Source: Sphingomonas sp. LY54
Lineage (GTDB): Bacteria; Pseudomonadota; Alphaproteobacteria; Sphingomonadales; Sphingomonadaceae
DNA: 64,000 bases
NCBI RefSeq assembly: GCF_035594035.1
Contig: NZ_CP141588.1
Coordinates: forward strand, 1,116,001 to 1,180,000
Direction of reading: 5' to 3'
The translations under genes were made by a program, and so were the position numbers. Positions 50,593-59,635 of this stretch are shown here, piece after piece (the stretch's first letter is position 1; every line of letters starts with the position of its first letter). The notes beneath the pieces were generated by a model. It saw only the letters and a list, made by a program, of their open reading frames with translations, had not been told where the DNA came from and did no database searches.

Positions 50593-52490
50593 CAGAAACG
50601 CAGCCTCGTGCCGGCGTGGATGCTGCGCTCGATGCGCTGGGCGCGAGCGGGTTCGCCATTCTCCTCGTGGGTGGCGCGGAGCAGATTGTTGCCGGCGACG
50701 AAGAATTCGACCGCAGGAGTGACCCGCCAGCCGAGGCGCGCCTGCGCCTCCACGTAGGAATCGACCTCGGGCCGTTCGAGATCATCGATGACGCGGACGC
50801 CGAGGTCAAGATCGACGTTCGAAGCCAGGTTCATCTGCGACCGCACCGTCAGCTTGAAATCGGGATCGTTGCCCGCCGAGGCGCCGTCCGCGATGTCGGC
50901 ATGGCCGCCGTCGACGGCGAAGCTCTTGCCGAGCGTCGAGAGGCCGAGGCGCAGGCGCCACCAAGAGGTGAGCTGCTGCGTCGCCCACGCCTCCACGCCC
51001 CAGGTTTCGCCGCCGAGGCCGTTGGCGAGCCGGATCGGCAGGCCGCCGCCGGACGCGAACTCGGTCGTGCGCAGATCGTCGTAGAGATTGTAGAAAATCG
51101 AGACGGAGAGCGTCGTGCTGTCCGTCGGCCGGCCGCGATAGCCGGCCTCGATCGCGGTCACCTTTTCGGAAGCGAAGTCGTCCGCCTGGGCCAGGATCGG
51201 CAGGAAATTGAGGTCGCGGTCGATCCGCGAGGGAGTGCGCACCGCCCGCGACACCGCCGACCACAGCAGCGTACGGTCGCTGGGCTGCCAGGCGAGTCGC
51301 AGGTTCGGCAGGATCTCCCATCCGCTGAACGACGAGCGCTCGAACTTGACGCCCGCTGTCAGCGAAAGCCGGTCGCTGAGCGCATAGCGATCCTGCACGA
51401 ACATGTTCAGCGTCCACAGCCGGTCGCTCTCCGGATCGAGCACGAAGGGATTAAGATCGTTTTCGAACAGATCCTTGGTCGTGCGCGCGCCCGCGCCGAC
51501 GACGACGTCGTGCCGGCCGATCGAACTGGTAAACTGCCCCTCCACGTCGAACGTCTCGAGCGAGTCGCGCACCAGCAGGAACTGGCGTTCGAACTTGTCG
51601 TAATAAGCCTGGAGCTGGACATTGCTGTCTTCGCCGACTCGGCCGGTCCAGCGCGCCAGGATATTGTGCCCCTGCTCGCCGTCGGCCGCGGTGGTCGCGA
51701 CTTCGGTGTCGAACAGATCGCCCTGCAGCGTGAAGCTGCTGTCGTCCGAGCCGAGGTCCATCCGGAAGCCGGCCTGATAGCCGCGATAGCGGTCGTTGAT
51801 ATCGCCGGCTGGACCCGCAGGCTGGTCCGAGCGATCGAAATAATTGCCGTAGACACGCACCGCGCCGGTTTCGCCGATCGGCATCCCGTATCGCAGCGCC
51901 GCCGTGCGCTCGTTGGCCGCCACGGTCGCGCGCGCCAAGCCGCCGAGCGTATCGCGCGCATCCTTGGTGCTGATGTTGATGACGCCGTTCACCGCGTTCG
52001 GTCCGTAGAGCGTGCCGCCCGGGCCGCTCACGACCTCGATCTGCTGGACATCCTCCAGGACCGGCGCGTGCAGCTCCCAGAATATCGCCGAGAAGAGCGG
52101 CGTATAGATGCTGCGGCCATCGATCAGCGCCAGCATCTTGTTGGCCGTTTCATAGCCGTTGAAGCCGCGCGCGCTCACCGCATATTGCCGCGCGTCGATG
52201 CGCTGTGCCTGCAGATTTGGGGCGAGCCGCAGTGCTTCGGGCAGCGAGGTCGCGGTCGCGCGCATCAGATCCTCGTTGCTGATCACGTAGATCGCCGCCG
52301 GCGCCCCGCTGAGCGGCTCGGCCCGCTTGGAAACCGATGTCACCTGGACCTGCGCGAGTTCCTCGATCGAAAGGTCGCCAAGCTCGGCCGGCGATTGCGC
52401 GTGCGAGGGCGAAGGAAGCAGGACGAGTACCGCTCCGGCCAGCCCGAACGCCGAAGCGCCGCGCTTCCAAACCGAAGAATCCGAACCCAT
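50592..52490 (-). CDS. TonB-dependent receptor
   Basis: A 632-residue outer-membrane receptor: signal peptide, TonB-box-like LSIEELAQVQVTSVSKR, plug domain (AAIYVISNEDLMRATATSLPEALRLAPNL ... GFNGYETANKMLALIDGRSIYTPLF, VEVVSGPGGTLYGPNAVNGVINI), then a 22-strand barrel ending in an aromatic residue (AGTRLRF). It is of the compact type often linked with YfiR and a signalling protein. The ligand is unknown. It is first gene of the operon. Confidence 0.94.
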   Translation of the reverse strand: MGSDSSVWKRGASAFGLAGAVLVLLPSPSHAQSPAELGDLSIEELAQVQVTSVSKRAEPLSGAPAAIYVISNEDLMRATATSLPEALRLAPNLQAQRIDARQYAVSARGFNGYETANKMLALIDGRSIYTPLFSAIFWELHAPVLEDVQQIEVVSGPGGTLYGPNAVNGVINISTKDARDTLGGLARATVAANERTAALRYGMPIGETGAVRVYGNYFDRSDQPAGPAGDINDRYRGYQAGFRMDLGSDDSSFTLQGDLFDTEVATTAADGEQGHNILARWTGRVGEDSNVQLQAYYDKFERQFLLVRDSLETFDVEGQFTSSIGRHDVVVGAGARTTKDLFENDLNPFVLDPESDRLWTLNMFVQDRYALSDRLSLTAGVKFERSSFSGWEILPNLRLAWQPSDRTLLWSAVSRAVRTPSRIDRDLNFLPILAQADDFASEKVTAIEAGYRGRPTDSTTLSVSIFYNLYDDLRTTEFASGGGLPIRLANGLGGETWGVEAWATQQLTSWWRLRLGLSTLGKSFAVDGGHADIADGASAGNDPDFKLTVRSQMNLASNVDLDLGVRVIDDLERPEVDSYVEAQARLGWRVTPAVEFFVAGNNLLRATHEENGEPARAQRIERSIHAGTRLRF

Positions 52491-52668
52491 TCACGCCCCC
52501 TGACCGGTACTGCAACAGGCCACGCGAACAGGCATGGCGCGAGGGGCTTAGCAAAAAACCAATTCATTGCGAACATGTTGGATTTACAGCCTGCCCGTGT
52601 GGTCCGGCTCGCGCTTGCGCCGCTGCGGCCCGAGGGACATGATCGCCCTCCAAGCCAGGGAGAGGGCC

Positions 52669-53265
52669 ATGCCTCGCGACGCACGCATCGACGACTATAT
52701 CGACCGGCAGGCCGACTTCGCCAAACCCATTCTGCGCCATCTGCGCGCGGCAGTGCACGCCGCGTGCCCGGAGGCCGAGGAAACGCTCAAGTGGAGCATG
52801 CCGACCTTCCTATACAAGGGCGAGCAGCTGGCCGGCATGGCCGCCTTCAAGGCGCATACCAGCTTCGGTTTCTGGCGCGGCAGCCTGGTCCTTGGCGACG
52901 AGGCCAAATCCGACGAGGGCATGGGCCAGTTCGGCCGTATCACCTCGGTCGACGACCTGCCCGAGCCGGCTGCGCTCGCGGGGCTGATCCGCAAGGCGAT
53001 GGAACTCACCGACGCGGGCGTGAAGCCGGTGCGCAACAAGACCACCAAAGCGCCGCTCCCGATGCCCGACGATCTCCGCGCGGCGCTTGACACGGAACCG
53101 GCGGCGGCGCGGACGTTCGATGCGTTCAGCCCAAGCAGCCAGCGCGAATATGTGGAATGGGTGACGACCGCCAAACAGGCCGCCACGCGGGAGAAAAGAA
53201 TAGCCCAGACGGTCGAGTGGGTCTCCGAAGGCAAGAAGCGCAACTGGAAGTACGAGAATTGCTGA
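52669..53265 (+). CDS. YdeI / DUF1801 family protein
   Basis: A 198-residue protein. The DUF1801 domain (about 5-115) contains ILRHLRAAVHAACPEAEETLKWSMPTFLYKGEQLAGMAAFKAHTSFGFW, followed by a YdeI-type C-terminal helix region (TFDAFSPSSQREYVEWVTTAKQAATREKRIAQTVEWV). Function is unknown. The ATG at 52669 has GAGAGGG upstream and fits the family; the frame is open to 52567. Confidence 0.9.
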   Translation: MPRDARIDDYIDRQADFAKPILRHLRAAVHAACPEAEETLKWSMPTFLYKGEQLAGMAAFKAHTSFGFWRGSLVLGDEAKSDEGMGQFGRITSVDDLPEPAALAGLIRKAMELTDAGVKPVRNKTTKAPLPMPDDLRAALDTEPAAARTFDAFSPSSQREYVEWVTTAKQAATREKRIAQTVEWVSEGKKRNWKYENC

Positions 53266-53316
53266 ACGGCGCACCTGCGGGCGTTCGCACTTGATCCACG
53301 GGGGGCGCGGGGCCAA

Positions 53317-53895
53317 ATGGGATTCATGCTGATCCAGACCGAAACCACGCCCAATCCGGCGACGCTCAAGTTCCTGCCCGGCGAGACCGTGATGCCGAGC
53401 GGCACGCGCGATTTCGCGACTCCGGAGGAAGCCGAGGCTTCGCCGCTCGCCGAGGCGATTTTCTCGACGGGCGACGTCGAAGGCGTGTTCTTCGGCCGCG
53501 ACTTCATTTCCGTCACTGCCGCGCCCGGTGTCGAATGGCTGCACTTGAAGCCCGAAGTCCTGACGGTGCTGCTCGATCATTTCTCGAGCGGCGCGCCGCT
53601 GTTCAAGCCCGGCAGCGCGTCGGGAATCGCGGTGCCGCTCGACGCGGTGGCCGAGGACCCGGCCGATGCCGACATCGTCGCGCAGATCAAGGAGCTGATC
53701 GAGACGCGGGTGCGGCCGGCGGTGGCCCAGGACGGTGGCGACATCGTCTATCGCGGCTTCCAGAAAGGGACCGTCTATCTCGCCCTGCACGGTGCCTGCT
53801 CCGGCTGCCCGTCCTCGACGATGACGCTGAAGAACGGGATCGAGGGACTGCTGAAACATTATGTTCCCGAGGTCGAGACGGTCGAGGCCGTCTGA
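53317..53895 (+). CDS. NifU/NfuA-type Fe-S cluster scaffold
   Basis: A 192-residue protein: N-terminal Nfu domain (IQTETTPNPATLKFLPGETVMPSG) and C-terminal NifU domain (RPAVAQDGGDIVYRGFQKGTVYLALHGACSGCPSSTMTLKNGIE) with the CxxC cluster ligand pair. It carries 4Fe-4S clusters to target enzymes. The ATG at 53317 has GGGG at good spacing; the ATG at 53326 is also possible. It opens the conserved order nfuA-tsaB-rimI. Confidence 0.94.
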   Translation: MGFMLIQTETTPNPATLKFLPGETVMPSGTRDFATPEEAEASPLAEAIFSTGDVEGVFFGRDFISVTAAPGVEWLHLKPEVLTVLLDHFSSGAPLFKPGSASGIAVPLDAVAEDPADADIVAQIKELIETRVRPAVAQDGGDIVYRGFQKGTVYLALHGACSGCPSSTMTLKNGIEGLLKHYVPEVETVEAV

Positions 53896-53917
53896 CGCCG
53901 CTCCCCGGATCGCTGAC

Positions 53918-54520
53918 ATGCTGCTGGTAATCGACAGCGCGACCGCCGCCTGCTCGGTCGCCTTGATCGACGGCGATCGCCTGCTCGACGAGCGCCACGA
54001 GGTGGTCGGTCGGGGCCATGCGGAGCGCCTCGTGCCGATGATCGCCGAAATATTGGGCGGGCGCCGGCCGACCGCGATCCTCGTCGATTGCGGTCCGGGC
54101 AGCTTCACCGGTGTGCGCGTCGGCCTCGCCGCTGCGCACGGGCTGGCGATCGGCTGGGGCGTGCCGCTGTCCGGTTACTCCTCGACCGCTTTGATCGCCG
54201 CATCGGCCGCTGGGAACGAAATCGCGGTTGCGTTGATTGGCGGTCATGGACAGATTTTCGTCCAACGGTACGGAGGCGATCCCCTGCTGCCCCTGGACGA
54301 GCTTCGTTCGCTGGTTCCCGAAGAAGCCGCGGCCCTGATCGCGACGCCGGACGTATATGGCAGCGGCGCCGAACTGCTGGTCGGCGCTCGCGGCCATGGC
54401 AGCGCTCATGACGCTCTGCCGCGCGCCGCCGATGCGCGACTGCTCCCCGCGGGCCTCAGATCGCTGCCGCCGCGGCCGATCTACGGGCGCGCGCCCGACG
54501 CGAAGCCGATGCCTTTATGA
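53918..54520 (+). CDS. tsaB: tRNA threonylcarbamoyladenosine protein TsaB
   Basis: A 200-residue ASKHA-fold protein: LLVIDSATAACSVALIDG, HAERLVPMIAEIL, VDCGPGSFTGVRVGLAAAHGLAIG. It partners TsaD in making t6A at position 37 of ANN-decoding tRNAs. The start at 53918 matches the family. Its stop overlaps rimI by 4 bp. Confidence 0.94.
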   Translation: MLLVIDSATAACSVALIDGDRLLDERHEVVGRGHAERLVPMIAEILGGRRPTAILVDCGPGSFTGVRVGLAAAHGLAIGWGVPLSGYSSTALIAASAAGNEIAVALIGGHGQIFVQRYGGDPLLPLDELRSLVPEEAAALIATPDVYGSGAELLVGARGHGSAHDALPRAADARLLPAGLRSLPPRPIYGRAPDAKPMPL

Positions 54521-54984
54521 GCGGCATCAGCGTCAGCGAAGGAAGCGTTCTCGATCTCGCCGCCGTGATGGACGTGATGGAATCGGCGTTCGATCCCGCC
54601 TTCGGAGAAGCTTGGACGGCGCCACAATGTGCCGGCCTTCTGCCAATGCCCGGCGTGTGGCTCAGCCTGGCGCGCGACGGCGACGAAGTACTCGGCTTCG
54701 CGCTCGGCCGAGTCGTCCTGCGCGAGGCCGAACTGTTACTGCTCGCCGTGAAGCGCGAAGGTCGCGGCCGCGGCATCGGCCAGTTGCTGCTCGACCGTTT
54801 CATCCAGGTTGCAGCAACGCGCGGCGCGCACGACCTCCATTTGGAGGTGCGGGAAGGAAACAGCGCGATAAACCTTTACGCGAAAACGGGCTTTTCCGAA
54901 GTTGGACGTCGCCGCAACTATTATAGCGGCCGTGACGGCCAGGTTTACGACGCACTAACGCTCGCGAAGAGCATTACCGTGTAA
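54517..54984 (+). CDS. rimI: GNAT N-acetyltransferase RimI-like
   Basis: A 155-residue GNAT protein with the acetyl-CoA loop VKREGRGRGIGQLLLDRFI (about 82) and HLEVREGNSAINLYAKTGFSEVGRRRNYY. It is probably the ribosomal-protein or tRNA-modification linked acetyltransferase next to tsaB. It is coupled to tsaB by ATGA. Confidence 0.9.
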   Translation: MSGISVSEGSVLDLAAVMDVMESAFDPAFGEAWTAPQCAGLLPMPGVWLSLARDGDEVLGFALGRVVLREAELLLLAVKREGRGRGIGQLLLDRFIQVAATRGAHDLHLEVREGNSAINLYAKTGFSEVGRRRNYYSGRDGQVYDALTLAKSITV

Positions 54985-55033
54985 ACCGCGTAAAGAAGCT
55001 TTCTGCCGAAAATCTCTTGTAAATCACGCGGTG

Positions 55034-55065
55034 GGGGACCATTTGCCGCGCAGGACCAGGTCCCC
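55034..55065. other. Inverted repeat in the mucR leader
   Basis: GGGGACC (55034-55040) and GGTCCCC (55059-55065), a perfect 7-bp inverted repeat with an 18-bp spacer, followed by TCCTTTTATT. It may act as a rimI terminator or an operator or leader hairpin for mucR, which begins 30 bp later. An overlapping GGACC/GGTCC pair offers a competing small hairpin. Confidence 0.45.
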
Positions 55066-55095
55066 TCCTTTTATTCGAGAGAGCTTAAGCCTCCC

Positions 55096-55524
55096 ATGGA
55101 AAACGTCGACAATTTGAATGAAGCCCTGATCACGCTCACCGCCGACATCGTGTCCGCGCATGTCAGCAACAACAGCGTTGCTGTTAACGATCTTCCGCTG
55201 CTCATCGAGAACGTCCACGGCGCGCTGACCGGTCTCGGCACCGGCCAGGCCGAGCCCGAAGTGAAGCAGGAGCCGGCTGTGTCGGTCCGCTCGTCGGTGA
55301 AGCCGGACTACATCGTCTGCCTCGAAGACGGCAAGAAGCTGAAGATGCTGAAGCGTCACCTGATGACGCACTACAACATGACGCCCGACGAATATCGTCA
55401 GAAGTGGGGCCTCAACGCCGACTATCCGATGGTCGCGCCGAACTATGCCGAACAGCGCCGCGCGCTGGCCAAGAAGATCGGCCTCGGCACCAAGCGCCGC
55501 CGCCCGGCTGCACCGAAGAAGTAA
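55096..55524 (+). CDS. mucR: MucR/Ros family transcriptional regulator
   Basis: A 142-residue DNA-binding protein. N-terminal oligomerisation region (ALITLTADIVSAHVSNNSV), then the zinc-finger-like domain DYIVCLEDGKKLKMLKRHLMTHYNMTPDEYRQKWGL and the C-terminal YAEQRRALAKKIGLG. The second Cys of the classical finger is Asp (CLED), as in MucR-type members. It is an H-NS-like regulator of envelope, cell-cycle and virulence or symbiosis genes in alphaproteobacteria, and is often autoregulated. Confidence 0.94.
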   Translation: MENVDNLNEALITLTADIVSAHVSNNSVAVNDLPLLIENVHGALTGLGTGQAEPEVKQEPAVSVRSSVKPDYIVCLEDGKKLKMLKRHLMTHYNMTPDEYRQKWGLNADYPMVAPNYAEQRRALAKKIGLGTKRRRPAAPKK

Positions 55525-55532
55525 CGAAGACC

Positions 55533-55555
55533 GGCCGGGACCCCGCGTCCCGGCC
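55533..55555 (+). terminator. Terminator after mucR
   Basis: GGCCGGGAC / GTCCCGGCC, a perfect 9-bp stem with a 5-nt loop, 8 bp after the mucR stop, followed by ACTTT. Confidence 0.75.
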
Positions 55556-55612
55556 ACTTTGGCCTTCCGGGTCCTTTGCCCCGGCTGCGTTATTGGCTAA
55601 GCTGAGCGGGCA

Positions 55613-56032
55613 ATGACACGTAAGATCGACATCGAGACCCTCTGCGCGGAAAAGGGCCTGCGCATCACCGAGCAAAGGCGGGTGATCGCCCGCGTCCTCT
55701 CCGAGGCCGACGACCATCCCGACGTGGAGGCGCTGCACGCCCGCGCATCGGCGGTGGACCCCGGCATCTCGATCGCGACCGTCTACCGCACTCTGCGCCT
55801 CTTCGAGGAAGCGGGCATCCTCGAGCGCCACGATTTCGGCGACGGCCGCGCCCGCTACGAAGCGGCGAGCGAGGCGCATCACGACCATCTGATCGACGTC
55901 GAGACCGGCCAGGTGCTCGAGTTCGTCGACGACGAGCTGGAGGCGCTCCAGCGCCGAATCGCGGAGAAGCTCGGCTTCCGCCTCGTCGACCACCGCATGG
56001 AATTGTACGGCGTCGCGCTCAACCGCAAATAG
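55613..56032 (+). CDS. fur: Fur family transcriptional regulator
   Basis: A 139-residue Fur protein: winged helix with GLRITEQRRVIARVLSEADDHPDVEAL and ISIATVYRTLRLFEEAGILERHDF, then the metal-binding EAHHDHLIDVETGQVLEF. The CxxC structural-zinc pair of E. coli Fur is absent (DVET in that place), which is usual in several alphaproteobacterial Fur/Mur proteins. It regulates iron or manganese homeostasis. It is 4 bp ahead of plsC. Confidence 0.92.
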   Translation: MTRKIDIETLCAEKGLRITEQRRVIARVLSEADDHPDVEALHARASAVDPGISIATVYRTLRLFEEAGILERHDFGDGRARYEAASEAHHDHLIDVETGQVLEFVDDELEALQRRIAEKLGFRLVDHRMELYGVALNRK

Positions 56033-56035
56033 ACG

Positions 56036-56773
56036 ATGCGGCTGACGCTGCGCCTTGTCGCCATTGCCGGCGGTCTGCTCGTCTATGTACCGCTCCATTA
56101 TCTGTGGAAGCTGCTGGGGTGGCGTTCGCCTTGGCCGCGCCATTTCCTCGCCTGGGCGGCCCGCGCCGCCGGCATGCGCGTCCGCACGACCGGCCGGCCG
56201 CTGCCCGGCAACGTGCTGTTCGTCTCGAACCACCTGAGCTGGCTCGACATATTGATCGTCGCCGGCGCGACCGGGGCGGCCTTCGTCTCGCGCGACGACA
56301 TCGCCCGCTGGCCGGTGATCGGCTGGCTGGCCCGGCTCAACAACACTATCTTCGTCGCACGCAGCCAGCGCGGCGCCGTCCGTGATCAGGCGGACGCGCT
56401 GCGCGACGCCCTAGCCAGCGGCCAGCCGGTCGCGCTCTTCCCGGAAGGCACGACCGAAGGGGGGCACGAAGTGCTGCCGTTCCGCGCCAGCCTGTTCTCC
56501 TCGCTCCTCCCGCCGCTCCCCGGCGTGAAGGTGCAGCCGATCGCGATCGACTATGGCGCAGCCGCTCGAGAGATCGCTTGGGTCGGCCAGGAGCCGGCCG
56601 CGGCCAATGCCGGGCGCGTCCTGTCACGGCGCGGCAGCACGGAGGTGACGCTGCATTTCCTGGAGCCGGTCGATCCCGAGACGGTGGGCGACCGCAAGGC
56701 GTTGGCCGAGATGAGCCGGGCCGAAGTGGTCGACGCGCTCTTCCCTTCCGCCGCCGCCCGCCTTCCACTATAG
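56036..56773 (+). CDS. 1-acyl-sn-glycerol-3-phosphate acyltransferase (PlsC-like)
   Basis: A 245-residue lysophospholipid acyltransferase: N-terminal membrane helix, catalytic NHLSWLDI (HX4D, about residue 68) and [21 protein letters not shown] (motif III). It makes phosphatidic acid in the inner membrane. It follows fur by 3 bp and precedes miaB by 8 bp. Confidence 0.93.
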   Translation: MRLTLRLVAIAGGLLVYVPLHYLWKLLGWRSPWPRHFLAWAARAAGMRVRTTGRPLPGNVLFVSNHLSWLDILIVAGATGAAFVSRDDIARWPVIGWLARLNNTIFVARSQRGAVRDQADALRDALASGQPVALFPEGTTEGGHEVLPFRASLFSSLLPPLPGVKVQPIAIDYGAAAREIAWVGQEPAAANAGRVLSRRGSTEVTLHFLEPVDPETVGDRKALAEMSRAEVVDALFPSAAARLPL

Positions 56774-56781
56774 GCGCTGCG

Positions 56782-58113
56782 ATGAACGAGCGGAATCCAA
56801 AGACTTTTCACGTCAAGTCCTTCGGCTGCCAGATGAATGTCTATGACGGCGCCCGGATGACCGAGCTGCTGGAGTCGCAGGGCCTGACCGCCGCCGCGGA
56901 CGGCAGCGACGCCGACCTCGTCGTGCTCAACACCTGCCACATCCGCGAGAAAGCGGCGGAAAAGGTCTATTCGGACATTGGCCGGCTGAAGCGCGAGGAC
57001 GGATCGCGGCCGATGATCGCGGTCGCCGGCTGCGTCGCGCAGGCCGAAGGCGCCGAGATCCCGCGCCGCGCGCCCGCCGTCGACATCGTCGTCGGCCCGC
57101 AGGCCTATCACCGCCTGCCCGAACTGCTCGAACAGGCCAAGGGCGGACGCCGCGCGCTCGACACCGACATGCCGGTCGAGTCGAAGTTCGGCGCCCTCCC
57201 CGCCCGGCGCAAGCAGGGCCCGACCGCTTTCCTCACCGTGCAGGAAGGCTGCGACAAATTCTGCACCTATTGCGTCGTGCCCTATACGCGCGGCGCCGAA
57301 GTCTCGCGGAGCTGGGCCGCCATCGTCGACGAGGCCAAGGCGTTGGTCGACCGCGGCGCGCGCGAGATCACCTTGCTCGGCCAGAACGTCAACGCCTGGA
57401 CCGGCGAGGACGATAAGGGCCACATGCAGGGTCTGGACGGGCTCGCCCGCGCGCTCGACGCGCTGCCAGGGCTGGAGCGGATCCGCTATACGACCAGCCA
57501 TCCCAACGACATGACCGATGGCCTGATCCGCGCCCATGCCGAGGTGGAGAAGCTGATGCCCTTCCTGCACCTGCCGGTGCAATCGGGCAGCGACCGCGTA
57601 CTGAAGGCGATGAACCGCAGCCACACGACATCGAGCTACATCGCCATCATCGATCGCGTCCGCGCGGCACGGCGGGATATCGCGCTTTCGGGCGACTTCA
57701 TCGTCGGCTTCCCCGGCGAAACCGACGCCGAGTTCGAAGACACGCTGAAAATCGTCGAGGCCGTGAACTACGCGCAGGCTTACTCGTTCAAATATTCTCC
57801 GCGGCCGGGTACCCCCGCCGCGACGATGGAAGGTCAGGTGCCGGCCGAAGTGATGGACGAGAGGCTGCAGAGACTGCAGGCGCTGATCAACATTCAGCAG
57901 ATCGCCTTCAACGAGGCGACGGTCGGCCGCCAGACGTCGCTGCTGCTCGAGCGGCGCGGCAAGAAACCTGGCCAGCTGATTGGCAAGTCGCCCTGGCTGC
58001 AATCTGTGCATTTGGAAACCAGCGCCGAACTGGGTGATCTGATCGAGGTCGAAATCGTCTCGGCCGGGCCGAACAGCCTGGCCGGCGCCCAATTGATGAG
58101 GAATGCGGCCTGA
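56782..58113 (+). CDS. miaB: tRNA-2-methylthio-N6-dimethylallyladenosine synthase MiaB
   Basis: A 443-residue radical-SAM methylthiotransferase. The N-terminal cluster ligands are in [17 protein letters not shown] and [10 protein letters not shown]; the radical-SAM motif is [15 protein letters not shown] (CxxxCxxC). A C-terminal TRAM domain ([25 protein letters not shown]) follows. It modifies i6A37 to ms2i6A37. Stop and phoH start overlap as TGATG. Confidence 0.97.
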   Translation: MNERNPKTFHVKSFGCQMNVYDGARMTELLESQGLTAAADGSDADLVVLNTCHIREKAAEKVYSDIGRLKREDGSRPMIAVAGCVAQAEGAEIPRRAPAVDIVVGPQAYHRLPELLEQAKGGRRALDTDMPVESKFGALPARRKQGPTAFLTVQEGCDKFCTYCVVPYTRGAEVSRSWAAIVDEAKALVDRGAREITLLGQNVNAWTGEDDKGHMQGLDGLARALDALPGLERIRYTTSHPNDMTDGLIRAHAEVEKLMPFLHLPVQSGSDRVLKAMNRSHTTSSYIAIIDRVRAARRDIALSGDFIVGFPGETDAEFEDTLKIVEAVNYAQAYSFKYSPRPGTPAATMEGQVPAEVMDERLQRLQALINIQQIAFNEATVGRQTSLLLERRGKKPGQLIGKSPWLQSVHLETSAELGDLIEVEIVSAGPNSLAGAQLMRNAA

Positions 58114-59108
58114 TGGCGCAGAAGAAGGCCACCGAATCCACTGCGCCGCGTGCCCGCGTCGAGATCGAATTTGCCGAGCCCCATTTGCTCGGCCCGCTGT
58201 TCGGTGAGTTCGACCGCAATCTCGTCGCCATCGAGGACCGGCTCGGCGTCTACATCGCCGCGCGCGGTGCGCGCGTCCAGATAGAGGGCGAGCCTGAGGC
58301 CGCGGCCCGCGCCCGCGACGTGCTGAACGGGCTCTACAACCGCCTCGACGAGGGCCAGGACATCGACGCCGGCATGGTCGACGCCGTGATCGCCATGTCG
58401 GGCCAGCCGACGCTGGAAGGCATCATCGCTCCGGATGCAGCGGAGCTGCCAAAGGTGATGATCCGCACCCGCAAGAAGACGATCGTGCCGCGTTCCAAGA
58501 CCCAGGCGGTCTACATGGAGGCGCTGAACCGCGACGACATGATCTTCGCGCTGGGGCCGGCAGGCACCGGCAAGACCTATCTCGCGGTCGCGCAGGCGGT
58601 CCAGCAGCTGATCGGCGGCTCGGTAGACCGGCTCATCCTTTCGCGCCCCGCGGTCGAGGCGGGCGAACGGCTGGGCTTCCTGCCCGGCGACATGAAGGAG
58701 AAGGTCGATCCCTATCTCCGCCCGCTCTACGACGCGCTCTACGACATGCTGCCGACCGAGCAGGTGGAACGGCGCATCGCCAGCGGCGAGATCGAGATCG
58801 CGCCGATCGCGTTCATGCGCGGCCGCACGCTCTCCGACGCCTTCATCATCCTCGACGAGGCGCAGAACACCACGCCCGCGCAGATGAAGATGTTCTTGAC
58901 CCGCTTCGGCATGCGCAGCCGCATGGTCATTTGCGGCGACCCCAAGCAGGTCGACCTGCCCAATCCGGGCCAGTCAGGCCTTGCCGACGCGGTGTCGAAG
59001 CTGGAAGGAATCCCCAAGCTCGCCACGGTCCGCTTCGGCGCCGGCGACGTCGTTCGCCATCCGCTCGTCGGCAAGATCGTCGATGCCTATGAGGGGCCGC
59101 TCGAATGA
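58113..59108 (+). CDS. PhoH family ATPase
   Basis: A 331-residue PhoH-like (YbeZ) NTPase: Walker [21 protein letters not shown] (about 148), [20 protein letters not shown], Walker [22 protein letters not shown] and [12 protein letters not shown]. It is partner of YbeY in ribosome/RNA quality control. It is coupled to miaB by 1 bp and to ybeY by 4 bp. Confidence 0.95.
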   Translation: MAQKKATESTAPRARVEIEFAEPHLLGPLFGEFDRNLVAIEDRLGVYIAARGARVQIEGEPEAAARARDVLNGLYNRLDEGQDIDAGMVDAVIAMSGQPTLEGIIAPDAAELPKVMIRTRKKTIVPRSKTQAVYMEALNRDDMIFALGPAGTGKTYLAVAQAVQQLIGGSVDRLILSRPAVEAGERLGFLPGDMKEKVDPYLRPLYDALYDMLPTEQVERRIASGEIEIAPIAFMRGRTLSDAFIILDEAQNTTPAQMKMFLTRFGMRSRMVICGDPKQVDLPNPGQSGLADAVSKLEGIPKLATVRFGAGDVVRHPLVGKIVDAYEGPLE

Positions 59109-59635
59109 TCCTGGTCGAAGCCGATTCCGGGGAGGAATGGGACAGTCGCATCGACTGGGAAGAGCTTGCCGAGCGCGCCGTCCTCACCGCCGTCTCGAGC
59201 AGCAGTCACGCGCGGCTGATCAACAGCGACCTCTCGGTGGAAGTCTCGATCAAGTTCACCGATGACGACGAGGTGAAGGCGCTCAACGCCGGCTACCGCG
59301 ACAAGGACAAGCCGACCAACGTCCTCTCCTTCCCGATGATCGAGGGCGACTTGCTCGATTCGATCGCCGCCGCTGACGCCGGCGAGGTCCTGCTCGGAGA
59401 CATCGTGCTGGCTTATGGCGTGTGCGCGCGCGAAGCGGCCGAAAAGGGCATCCCGACTGAGACGCATGCGGCCCATCTGGTCGTGCATGGGACGCTCCAT
59501 CTGCTCGGCTACGACCACGAGACCAACGACGAGGACGCCGAGGCGATGGAGGCGGTCGAACGCCACGCCCTCGCCGCCATCGGCATATCCGATCCCTACG
59601 CAGTGACAGAGGTGCAAACTCAACTCGATGCCTGA
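59105..59635 (+). CDS. ybeY: Endoribonuclease YbeY
   Basis: A 176-residue metallo-endonuclease with the zinc motif HLVVHGTLHLLGYDHE (HX3HX5H) near residue 122 and the NVLSFPM loop. It matures 16S rRNA 3' ends. Overlaps phoH (ATGA) and corC (8 bp). Confidence 0.96.
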   Translation: MILVEADSGEEWDSRIDWEELAERAVLTAVSSSSHARLINSDLSVEVSIKFTDDDEVKALNAGYRDKDKPTNVLSFPMIEGDLLDSIAAADAGEVLLGDIVLAYGVCAREAAEKGIPTETHAAHLVVHGTLHLLGYDHETNDEDAEAMEAVERHALAAIGISDPYAVTEVQTQLDA

